This document shows, piece after piece, positions 1-5,947 of a stretch of DNA of 6,078 nt. The DNA is taken from contig JAUWMN010000115.1 in assembly GCA_030613165.1 (NCBI GenBank), positions 1 to 6,078 of the forward strand, in the 5' to 3' direction. The translations under genes were made by a program, and so were the position numbers. Numbering within the stretch: the first letter of the stretch is position 1; each line of letters begins with the position of its first letter. The notes below the pieces were generated by a model, which saw only the letters and a program-made list of their open reading frames with translations, made no database searches and was not told where the DNA came from. This DNA comes from Desulfobacterales bacterium (GTDB taxonomy: Bacteria > Desulfobacterota > Desulfobacteria > Desulfobacterales > C00003106).

Positions 1-52
1 GAAGTTGGTGGAAAGACCGAGTTTAGCCTGGTAAATACAAGATACTGAATAA

Positions 53-72
53 TGATGGCGTCGTAAAAAGTC
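53..72 (+). repeat. 20-bp direct repeat, copy 1
   Basis: TGATGGCGTCGTAAAAAGTC is repeated without change at 221-240. This copy forms the left edge of the 126-bp palindrome. A degenerate inverted copy stands at 161-180 (GAC, C, TTTTTAC, then GCCATC) and another inverted copy at 196-215, giving about four copies in 190 bases. Confidence 0.85.
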
Positions 73-180
73 CAATCTACTGCGTTGTAGTAGTTTTTCA
101 GGCATTCGACATACCATATGTATGCCTTCATACCTGAAAAAGTACTACGCCTTGTATATTGACCTTTTTACTTAGCCATC
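55..180. repeat. 126-bp imperfect palindrome (REP/MITE-like intergenic element)
   Basis: The left half (from 55) and the reverse complement of the right half (to 180) align along their whole length, centred near 117. Shared blocks include GATGGC, GTAAAAAG, CAAT, GTAGTA followed by TTTTTCAGG, and CATAC, with scattered mismatches. The central hairpin is CATAC-CATAT-GTATG (110-124). A transcript would fold into one very long stem on either strand. No ORF lies inside. The outer ends carry a motif (GTAAAAAG next to GATGGC) that recurs in the neighbouring hairpin. From memory, palindromes with GACTTTTTACG ends are common between genes in Desulfobacterota-type genomes; I cannot verify that here. Confidence 0.75.
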
Positions 181-195
181 CTTTCTCAAACTCAA

Positions 196-240
196 GACTT
201 TTTACGAAACCATCAAGGCTTGATGGCGTCGTAAAAAGTC
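196..240. repeat. 45-bp hairpin sharing the palindrome motif, abutting the lipoprotein stop codon
   Basis: Outer stem of 12 pairs: GACTTTTTACGA (196-207) with TCGTAAAAAGTC (229-240). A 2x2 mismatch follows, then a 7-bp inner stem CCATCAA (210-216) with TTGATGG (220-226) and a GGC loop. It lies directly behind the lipoprotein gene, whose TGA occupies 241-239, so two stop-codon bases belong to the repeat. It could slow or stop transcripts leaving the operon or protect their 3' end. No U-tract follows, so it is not a standard intrinsic terminator. Confidence 0.75.
221..240 (+). repeat. 20-bp direct repeat, copy 2
   Basis: Exact copy of 53-72. It forms the right arm of the 45-bp hairpin and overlaps the last two bases of the lipoprotein stop codon. 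The two exact copies lie 168 bp apart (start to start), so they could delimit one mobile unit of that size or serve as a recombination substrate (inference). Confidence 0.85.
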
Positions 241-733
241 AAAACAGCTCTTCAGCAGCTTTACGTGTGGCATTAAGCCACCCTGATAAATCCGCCGCCG
301 AGGTGGTTTTTTCAACGGCCTTTAACACCTTGCCGCTTTCCACTTCAACAAGCCGTAAATCAACACGCATCATCTCTCCGATTATCTGATAGCCTCCAAA
401 AACCATCAATTGTGCCCCTAAGAGCCTTCCAAGTTCTAATCGAGAGCTTTCGCCCACCAACGACGTGGTTCCGAGCCGAAGTTCCTCAAGGGCCAAGAGT
501 AAACGTTCCCTTTCAACAACGGAATATTTCCCTTGTTCCATAAGAGTTTCAATGATCCTGGCCGAGAGAAGTTCTCCCAGGTCAGGCCGGGCGCTGCCGG
601 GCACGCATATGTTATCCAAGTCCCAAACGGCTATCGTTGCACCCGTTTCATATGAAATTGGTTGCGGGGCACAAGCAACAAGCGTAGCTATGAATACAAA
701 AAGGGCCGGAAAAAAGGTCTTGCTACATAACAT
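239..733 (-). CDS. small CsgG-like outer-membrane lipoprotein
   Basis: A 164-aa predicted lipoprotein. Residues 1-20 are a type II signal peptide ending in the lipobox LVAC, with Cys21 as the lipidated residue. Ala follows at +2, with no Asp retention signal, so under Lol rules it would go to the outer membrane. Residues about 32-145 resemble the CsgG/FlgO/LpoB-like fold: TIAVWDLD (first strand), LLSARIIETLMEQGKYSVVERERL, LGRLLGAQLMVFGGYQ and RLVEVESGKVLKAVEKT. It is shorter than CsgG of curli systems and lacks obvious pore-strand regions, so an assembly or scaffold role is likelier than a secretion channel (inference). Start: ATG 733 lies inside the end of the preceding gene (11-base overlap) with GGGGGAAA just upstream. 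The frame is open further upstream, but that part is only the shadow of the preceding gene and would destroy the signal peptide. The TGA stop overlaps the end of a palindromic repeat. Last gene of the cluster. Confidence 0.85.
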   Translation of the reverse strand: MLCSKTFFPALFVFIATLVACAPQPISYETGATIAVWDLDNICVPGSARPDLGELLSARIIETLMEQGKYSVVERERLLLALEELRLGTTSLVGESSRLELGRLLGAQLMVFGGYQIIGEMMRVDLRLVEVESGKVLKAVEKTTSAADLSGWLNATRKAAEELF

Positions 734-2690
734 CGCTTTCCCCCAAGGCCGCCTCTTCGATCTTTTCCCGGACCTTGTCATCGGCCTTAAGAGGCCTTTC
801 TTGATCAAGAATCCGGGCGTAGCACAGACCGGGCTCCACCCGCACAACTTCAATTCGGGCGATCGGTTTCGGCGTGAGAGCAAGCAGCTTTCCCTTGTAT
901 TTAACCGGTTCCTGCTCTTCCACCACCTCAAATTTCGTACCCACCACCGCTCCTTGGTCCGACCCGAGATTAATTATGACCTGATCATCCGTAATCCTCA
1001 CTAAATAGCCCTGCAAAGGATACTTTGATATGATTGTTTTGAGAAGTTCCCGATTAAGCCGGTACAATTCCTTCGTAAGAGGCGCCTGGGGGCCAAACTC
1101 CCTGGTCACCACCTTGGCGATACCCGAGGTCTCGGTATCTATGAGTCTGAAATTCAGCAAGGACGCATTGGGCAAATAAAAGAGAGAACCGGTTCCGATC
1201 AGTTTAGCAGCCAGAACCTTGCCGAGCCTCAGGGCCGTCTCCGGATCGGCCAGCTCGGAAGAGCCAAGGTTCAATTCTTCGAGGAGACGTTCCATGAGCA
1301 CGCGTTCCACCACCTGTACTCTCCCGGATGCATTAAGAAGATCAGCGAGTTCCGTAATCAATACGGTTGCAAATCCATCCCGTTCAGTTAGTCCTCCCTT
1401 TTCCTGAAAATCAACAAAGGAGAGAATCATCGGCCTGGAAGTCCAGGTATCTTCGACTTTCGCTTTAGCCTTCTTCTGACTACGATAGCGGGCTGCCAGA
1501 TCCTTCACCAAACGGTCTATTCGTTTTTTACGCTCAACGTCGCTCTGGAGTTCCAGCATTTCCTGGGCCTTTTTGGCCAGCACAACTGCAAAGGTATCAT
1601 TCTTGTCACGTGACAGGGCTTGGCGGTAGGATTCCAGGGCCTTGTCCCATCTTCCCTCCTTTTCGTATGTTACCCCTTTATTGGTCGTTGCTTCAATGTA
1701 ATAAGGATCAATGGCCACGGCCTGATCATAAAGATCACGAGCGCTTTCGTACTTCCCTGCGTTAGCATGGAGCCGACCAAGCTGATTATATCGCACCGCT
1801 TGTTGATAAGGCTCGGCCTCTTTTTTCTTGATGGCTGTTTGATATGCCGCCGCGGCCTCTGCCTTTTTACCCTGGGCGTAAAGCATATCCCCTTTAATGA
1901 CATGGACGTAGGATCTCTCGGGGGCCTTTTGTTCTACCTCGCCGGCCAATTCAAGGGCCTTTTTTGATTCCCCTTTTTTGGCATAGACGGCCACTAATCC
2001 TTCCTTGCCCAGAACTTCTCCCTGACCACCTTTATGGGATACGTCCTTGAAGACTTTTTCGGCTTCATTAACGTTTCCTTCCTGCAAGGCGGCATATCCC
2101 CGCACTGTTTTGGCCTTTACGTTTTTGGGGTTCTTTTTTACGACTTCTTCGCTGATGGCCTTTGCTATCATCGTTTCTTTTCGCTGCAGTTGTCTTTCAG
2201 CCAGCCTCACCAGCATCATTTCAGTAGTTTTGCCCCCGCCCTGAAAATAATCGAGCACTTTGAGTCCGGGTCCGAGCGTGCACACGGTTGGAAGAATCAT
2301 CTGGGCATGATAAAGATTGCTGACTCCGGATCTATCCAGAAGCACGGGGAAGCCGAGCTTGGTCCGAGTCACAAAATCGTCGATCTTCTCTTTGGACGAC
2401 ACGGTAATGGCCCATACTGCCAGGTCAATATCTTTGTAGCGCCCTGCTAATTCACTGAGTGTCAACAGCCCTTCCTGACTCGGTCGAGATTCTACATCAA
2501 AAAAATAGAGAATAGTCATAGGCTGGTCTTTCATCTGGGACAGGTCATAACTTTTACCCTTCAACTCCTCCAAGGAAAAACCGGGCGCGGATTGGCCGGG
2601 GGCGAACTGGCCATAACATACCGCTTCTCCAGACAAAAATCCTGTCGCCACAATCATGAAAAAAACAAGGCATTTCGTGATAATTTTCAT
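723..2690 (-). CDS. exported redoxin-like / TPR / CsgG-like / FlgT-C-like multidomain protein
   Basis: A 655-aa protein without a named function that I recognise. Order of parts: export signal (about 1-25, KIITK then hydrophobic core); AhpC/TSA-redoxin-like fold (about 30-160, APGFSLEELKGKSYDLSQ, ILYFFDVES, LGFPVLLD); about five TPR units (193-365); charged helical linker (376-415, rich in Lys/Arg); CsgG-like domain (about 420-535, PMILSFVDF, VVERVLMERLLEEL, LGKVLAAKLIGTGSL); and a tail like the FlgT C-terminal domain (about 560-645, VIINLGSDQGAVVGTKFEVV). The redoxin part lacks the CxxC/peroxidatic Cys: DVESRPSQ stands there, so it is probably a structural or binding fold. TPRs suggest protein-protein scaffolding in the periplasm. 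Start: the frame can begin at TTG 2705, but ATG 2690 has GGAGGTG six bases upstream, and that TTG lies beside the ribosome site. It begins 53 nt after the kinase stop and overlaps the next gene by 11 bases. Confidence 0.88.
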   Translation of the reverse strand: MKIITKCLVFFMIVATGFLSGEAVCYGQFAPGQSAPGFSLEELKGKSYDLSQMKDQPMTILYFFDVESRPSQEGLLTLSELAGRYKDIDLAVWAITVSSKEKIDDFVTRTKLGFPVLLDRSGVSNLYHAQMILPTVCTLGPGLKVLDYFQGGGKTTEMMLVRLAERQLQRKETMIAKAISEEVVKKNPKNVKAKTVRGYAALQEGNVNEAEKVFKDVSHKGGQGEVLGKEGLVAVYAKKGESKKALELAGEVEQKAPERSYVHVIKGDMLYAQGKKAEAAAAYQTAIKKKEAEPYQQAVRYNQLGRLHANAGKYESARDLYDQAVAIDPYYIEATTNKGVTYEKEGRWDKALESYRQALSRDKNDTFAVVLAKKAQEMLELQSDVERKKRIDRLVKDLAARYRSQKKAKAKVEDTWTSRPMILSFVDFQEKGGLTERDGFATVLITELADLLNASGRVQVVERVLMERLLEELNLGSSELADPETALRLGKVLAAKLIGTGSLFYLPNASLLNFRLIDTETSGIAKVVTREFGPQAPLTKELYRLNRELLKTIISKYPLQGYLVRITDDQVIINLGSDQGAVVGTKFEVVEEQEPVKYKGKLLALTPKPIARIEVVRVEPGLCYARILDQERPLKADDKVREKIEEAALGESDVM

Positions 2691-2696
2691 CTCGTA

Positions 2697-2703
2697 CACC
2701 TCC
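2697..2703 (-). promoter_or_regulatory. strong Shine-Dalgarno that fixes the start of the redoxin/TPR/CsgG gene
   Basis: Read on the minus strand, GGAGGTG lies six bases (TACGAG) before the ATG at 2690. It is the best ribosome site in the cluster and rules strongly against the in-frame TTG at 2705, which directly abuts it. It may raise translation of this gene above that of the kinase and protease, whose sites are weak (inference). Confidence 0.8.
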
Positions 2704-2743
2704 AAAAGGTTGATAACTTGACAAAAAGTTCTTAAGGTCTCTT

Positions 2744-3922
2744 CTATTCAATCGGAATTAGTCGAACCAACAGGGGCATCTCTCCCTCTTCCTTTAATTG
2801 AACCTGGGCCTCCCATTCATGGTGATCAGATAGTGTCAATCGAACTTCGTGTTTTCCCAGAGCAAGCCCGAGTTTTAGCGGGGCCTTCCCTTGAAACGCT
2901 CCATCAACAAATACCTGAGCGCCGGGCGGCATGCTCTCCACGTTAAGTGTTGCCTTTATCACAGGCGGAGGAGGTTCTACATCACCCTTCCCGGTCATAA
3001 AGTAATATGAAAGTCCACCTATAATGCTTACCAATAATACCACTATTCCTATAGAAATGACAGGCTTTCTTGCTTGTTCCCCGGCTGGAGCCCCTTCTCG
3101 AACCACGGGTCCTCTTTGTCTCCGACAGCTTTTCAATGCCTCATTCATGGCTACGCCTGTCTGAAAACGTTCGTCCGGGACTTTACTTAGGGCTTTCATG
3201 ATCAGCCGAGAAAGATCGAGTGGGATGTCGGAATTTGTCTTAACAGGTTCGGGGGGATTGTCCTGGGTAACCGCCTTGAACACCGAGGCCAGATTTGATC
3301 CTCGAAACGGCCTTTTCCCCGTGCTGAGTTCATACAGGATGACCCCTAATGAATAAAGGTCGGAGCGACCGTCTACGGGCTGACCCACAACCTGTTCGGG
3401 GGCCATATACGCCGGAGTGCCGAGAATCTCTCCCGCCTGGGTCAACTGAGCCGCGGAAGGATCTTCAATGTGGGCAATACCAAAATCCGTGATCTTTATC
3501 CGGCCATTGGACGTGAGTAAAATATTGCTCGGCTTAATGTCTCTATGAACAATCCCTTTGTGATGGGCATAGTCAAGCGTTTCAGCTATTTGTATACCTA
3601 TATTCACTGTTTCATCAATAGTCAAACCCTTCTCTCGAATGACATCATCTAAAGGCGTACCCTCTAATAATTCCATTGCGATATAGATAGTGCCATGATC
3701 TTGCCCTACATCATAAACAGTGACAATATTCTGATGAGATACCCGGCCGATTGCTTTAGCCTCTTTGAGGAACCGTTCGACAAAGGCTTCACTGGTGAGC
3801 CGATCCGGACGCAAGACCTTTAAGGCGACTAATCGATCAATGTTAGGGTCGTGGGCCTCGTATACCACCCCCATGGAACCCTTCCCTAATTCTCGCACTA
3901 TCTGATAACGACCATAATTCAT
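2744..3922 (-). CDS. transmembrane Hanks-type Ser/Thr protein kinase with C-terminal PEGA domain
   Basis: Predicted eukaryotic-like Ser/Thr kinase of 392 aa, spanning the inner membrane once. Kinase domain about 6-267: glycine loop GKGSMGVVY (13-21), Lys35 in VALKVL, C-helix Glu54, catalytic loop HRDIKPSN (Asp128, Lys130, Asn133), DFG 146-148, GTPAYMAPE (168-176), Asp188 and Arg252. Every catalytic residue is present, so it should be active. The activation segment has candidate autophosphorylation sites Ser156, Thr161 and Thr169. A basic linker (268-286) leads to one hydrophobic helix (about 288-309), a proline run, then a PEGA domain (about 324-390, with PPGAQVFVDG). This topology puts the kinase in the cytoplasm and PEGA in the periplasm, where it may sense or bind an envelope component (inference). 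PASTA repeats, typical of PknB of Gram-positives, are absent. The start ATG overlaps the protease stop in ATGA, suggesting translational coupling; an upstream AGAGGG is a weak ribosome site. Confidence 0.96.
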   Translation of the reverse strand: MNYGRYQIVRELGKGSMGVVYEAHDPNIDRLVALKVLRPDRLTSEAFVERFLKEAKAIGRVSHQNIVTVYDVGQDHGTIYIAMELLEGTPLDDVIREKGLTIDETVNIGIQIAETLDYAHHKGIVHRDIKPSNILLTSNGRIKITDFGIAHIEDPSAAQLTQAGEILGTPAYMAPEQVVGQPVDGRSDLYSLGVILYELSTGKRPFRGSNLASVFKAVTQDNPPEPVKTNSDIPLDLSRLIMKALSKVPDERFQTGVAMNEALKSCRRQRGPVVREGAPAGEQARKPVISIGIVVLLVSIIGGLSYYFMTGKGDVEPPPPVIKATLNVESMPPGAQVFVDGAFQGKAPLKLGLALGKHEVRLTLSDHHEWEAQVQLKEEGEMPLLVRLIPIE

Positions 3923-4863
3923 GCAGGTTCTATCCCTCTTAAAGATTCCATAATTGTCTCCAGAGGAATCAAAAAGCCCACCGAATCTGTTCCCCGGTAT
4001 CTCCCCTTGATGATGCCGAGCACATTCCCCTGGACGTCAAATACCGGGCTTCCGCTGCTTCCCGGAAAAACTTCCATGCTTATCTGCAACAGGACCATAC
4101 CATTCGCCCGCCTGGGCGGCCCGGTAATAATTCCCGAATAGACGGCGCCGCCGTGGTTAGTGGGACACCCAATAGAATAGATATTTTCCCCCATAGAAAT
4201 GAGCGTTCGCCCCTCGGCTAAAGAGACGAACGAATCGGATGTCATGTCGATCTTAATCAGAGCAACGTCTCGATAATAATCAGCAGCAACTATGCGTCCG
4301 TCGAACTGTCGACCATTATACAAAATCACTGTAACATCTTTGATGCCTTGCAGGTCGTGGGCGGTAGAAATAATCAAACCGTCACGGGCAATAATGAAAC
4401 CTGAAAACTGTATATGCTCACGCTCTATAAAAGCTTTTACGCACACAACATGTTCTTTGTGAGACAAAATAGCGGCCGGTACAACCTCGTCGGATTCCCC
4501 CGCTGTTCCGTGAAAGTCTTTGGAATATCCCTTAAGATAGGCCCATAATGCTTCTATCCTATCCTCATCAGGCCGGCCGTTTTGCGTGTACAGGGCCCGC
4601 ACTTCCGTGGCAAGTGGCGAACGCGGCTTTAAGATGATCTGCCAACGTTCGTTTGCTCGTACGGCTCGCAACCGAATTGAGCCATATTCCAAAGGGAACC
4701 GGGAAAACTCAAAACCGGTATCCTCGAGCCAGCGAGCGAGGACCTCCTCGGATTCAACCAGCGGGAAAGGCCACACTCTGACGGAGCCGTCAGAATCGGC
4801 GAAAAGCGATGACGATACCAGTACAATAGACAAAACAAGTATGTAAAAGGCCTTGGCTTTCAT
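3919..4863 (-). CDS. exported trypsin-like (S1/HtrA-type) serine protease without PDZ domain
   Basis: Predicted periplasmic serine endopeptidase of 314 aa. Residues 1-22 form a signal peptide (Lys2 and Lys4, hydrophobic core, likely cleavage after LFA before DSDG). Residues about 23-125 are a segment I do not recognise; about 130-310 are a chymotrypsin-fold domain. The triad is visible: His169 in ISTAHDL, Asp199 in YRDVALIKI, Ser270 in PGSSGSPVF. The oxyanion motif is GSSGSP rather than HtrA's GNSGGP, a variant compatible with activity. No PDZ domain follows, unlike DegP/DegS. Start: an in-frame ATG at 4905 would overlap the phosphatase gene by 22 bases and add 14 residues before the signal peptide. 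The ATG at 4863 puts the signal peptide at the N-terminus, 20 nt after the phosphatase stop, but neither start has a strong ribosome site. The stop overlaps the kinase start in an ATGA. Substrate unknown; location suggests an envelope protein, possibly of this operon. Confidence 0.9.
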   Translation of the reverse strand: MKAKAFYILVLSIVLVSSSLFADSDGSVRVWPFPLVESEEVLARWLEDTGFEFSRFPLEYGSIRLRAVRANERWQIILKPRSPLATEVRALYTQNGRPDEDRIEALWAYLKGYSKDFHGTAGESDEVVPAAILSHKEHVVCVKAFIEREHIQFSGFIIARDGLIISTAHDLQGIKDVTVILYNGRQFDGRIVAADYYRDVALIKIDMTSDSFVSLAEGRTLISMGENIYSIGCPTNHGGAVYSGIITGPPRRANGMVLLQISMEVFPGSSGSPVFDVQGNVLGIIKGRYRGTDSVGFLIPLETIMESLRGIEPA

Positions 4864-4883
4864 TGGACCCAAAGCTACCTTTT

Positions 4884-5642
4884 TTAGATGGAGGCTATCT
4901 CGCATAATGTCACAGTAATATTATCATAACCTCCAGCAGAGTTGGCCAATTTTATAAGCTTTTCCCCCTTTTGGGGAAGACTCAGAGACGAAGAGAGGAC
5001 TCCCTGGATTGAAGTATCGTCGACCATATCGGTGAGGCCGTCGGAACAAAGGAGAAAAATATCACCGGGTAGAGCTTTGCCTCTTACGAGGTCAACGGCC
5101 ATGTCCTCTTTTATCCCCACTACCCTCAGAATAACATGCCGGAGAGGATGACTTTTCGCTTCGCTCGGGGTAATGAGTCCCTGATCCAGCTGATCCTGAA
5201 CAAGCGAGTGGTCCTTAGTAAGTTGTTTCAGGGCATCCTTTCTAAGAACATAGGTACGGCTGTCCCCCACATGGCCAAGTACGATATTCTCATTATAAAC
5301 CGCCAACATTTCCGCCGTACACCCCATCCCTTTATGATCGGGGTTCTCCACTGTGTGATTCAGAATCCTCTCGTTGGCCAGTTGAAAGGCGCTTTGGACC
5401 GCGTCAACGACTTCCTGCTCGGATTGCGCCTGTGCTTTTGAAAAAACCTCGGAAGCGGTCTCTGCAAAGATGCGGCTGGCCAATTCTCCGGCAGAGGCCC
5501 CACCCATTCCGTCTGCCACTATGCACAGGCCGAGCTCGGGCAGCGCCATAAAAGAATCTTCGTTGTTGGTCCGCCTAAGGCCGGGGTCTGATGTGCCGAA
5601 CAAGCTCATTTGGGGCAGGGGTTTATTTGACGCAGTAACCAT
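4884..5642 (-). CDS. PP2C-family (PPM) Ser/Thr protein phosphatase
   Basis: Predicted metal-dependent cytoplasmic phosphatase that removes phosphate from Ser/Thr residues; likely counterpart of the kinase two genes downstream. The 252-aa product is close to the usual size of stand-alone bacterial PP2C domains. Visible family motifs: RRTNNED (metal-ligand Asp/Glu at 28-29), VADGMGG (Asp44), HVGDSR (Asp127), LTKDHSLV, LLCSDGLTD (Asp201) and GGYDNITV (Asp240). All expected metal-binding acids are present, so it should be active. No signal peptide or membrane segment is seen. The GTT-like motif reads GMGCTAEM, a small deviation. Start: the frame extends to a TTG at 5678, but the ATG at 5642 has a GGA a few bases upstream and leaves only a short N-terminal tail before the domain, so I prefer it. 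First gene of the cluster, directly behind the candidate promoter. Function confident; start moderately so. Confidence 0.95.
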   Translation of the reverse strand: MVTASNKPLPQMSLFGTSDPGLRRTNNEDSFMALPELGLCIVADGMGGASAGELASRIFAETASEVFSKAQAQSEQEVVDAVQSAFQLANERILNHTVENPDHKGMGCTAEMLAVYNENIVLGHVGDSRTYVLRKDALKQLTKDHSLVQDQLDQGLITPSEAKSHPLRHVILRVVGIKEDMAVDLVRGKALPGDIFLLCSDGLTDMVDDTSIQGVLSSSLSLPQKGEKLIKLANSAGGYDNITVTLCEIASI

Positions 5643-5704
5643 AGCATTCCAGAAGTAGGGCCATAAAAAGTTCTGCAAAAATATCTATTGGTTGGAAACA
5701 ATTA

Positions 5705-5734
5705 ATTTTTGCCATGAAATCGCGGTACTGTCAA
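5705..5734 (-). promoter_or_regulatory. candidate sigma-70-type promoter of the five-gene operon
   Basis: On the minus strand a perfect TTGACA (5734-5729) is followed after 18 bases by AAAAAT (5710-5705), four of six matches to TATAAT. Transcription would start near 5698 and leave a leader of roughly 55 nt before the phosphatase ATG. No other hexamer pair this good stands out between the phosphatase and the inverted-repeat element. The -10 box is weak, which would fit a regulated or modest promoter. Confidence 0.45.
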
Positions 5735-5782
5735 CTTCTTTTGTGGTAGATTTTGTATATACACATTGAACTTTCTTAAACA

Positions 5783-5947
5783 TAGGAGGTTGTCCGAGAA
5801 TTATGTCCGTAACGAAAGAGAGTGAGAACGAGACAAAATTTTTGCAAACTTGAGGAGAATAGCAGGCCTATTTGACGAAAACTTGCGGGAATTTGGGCCG
5901 TTTCTCACGCTTTTGCAGTAGGATCAGAATTCTCGGACAGACTCCTA
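5783..5947. mobile_element. 165-bp MITE-like element with terminal inverted repeats
   Basis: The ends are inverted copies: left 5783-5802 and the reverse complement of 5928-5947 agree at 18 of 20 bases. Both read TAGGAG, two variable bases, then TGTCCGAGAATT, and TG follows after one more variable base. A second, subterminal inverted pair GTGAGAA (5822-5828) / TTCTCAC (5902-5908) lies inside. Both ends begin with TA, which would fit a TA target duplication, though this may simply be part of the repeat. The inside has no ORF longer than about 16 codons in the obvious ATG frame, so no transposase is encoded. Best read as a non-autonomous derivative of an insertion sequence; I cannot assign the family. 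It sits about 50 bp upstream of the operon's candidate promoter. Confidence 0.7.

Noticed and set aside
1..48. Plus-strand frame 1 open from the window edge to a TGA at 46-48, possibly the end of a convergent gene
   Set aside because: Only 15 codons and no recognisable motif; it cannot be told from chance without upstream sequence.
196..240. Intrinsic terminator for the operon
   Set aside because: The hairpin is good, but no run of T follows it on the minus strand and the stem is AT-rich at its base; kept as a repeat only.
53..240. CRISPR array
   Set aside because: The repeats are inverted as well as direct, unevenly spaced and part of hairpins; there are no regular spacers or cas genes.
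465..1004. 179-codon plus-strand open frame
   Set aside because: Antisense shadow across the lipoprotein gene and the end of the TPR gene, which have clear family motifs; its own translation shows no known domain.
2034..2450. 138-codon plus-strand open frame
   Set aside because: Lies wholly opposite the redoxin/TPR part of the large gene and has no coherent domain.
5136..5441. 101-codon plus-strand open frame
   Set aside because: Antisense to the phosphatase core, whose motifs are intact.
2744..5642. Type VI secretion regulatory genes (PpkA/PppA-like kinase and phosphatase)
   Set aside because: Kinase and PP2C occur together there too, but no T6SS structural gene or FHA protein is visible; protease and CsgG-like neighbours point elsewhere.
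5803..5853. Short plus-strand ORF (16 codons) behind an AGGAGG in the MITE-like element
   Set aside because: The AGGAGG belongs to the inverted end and is too far (13 bases) from the ATG; the peptide shows nothing recognisable.
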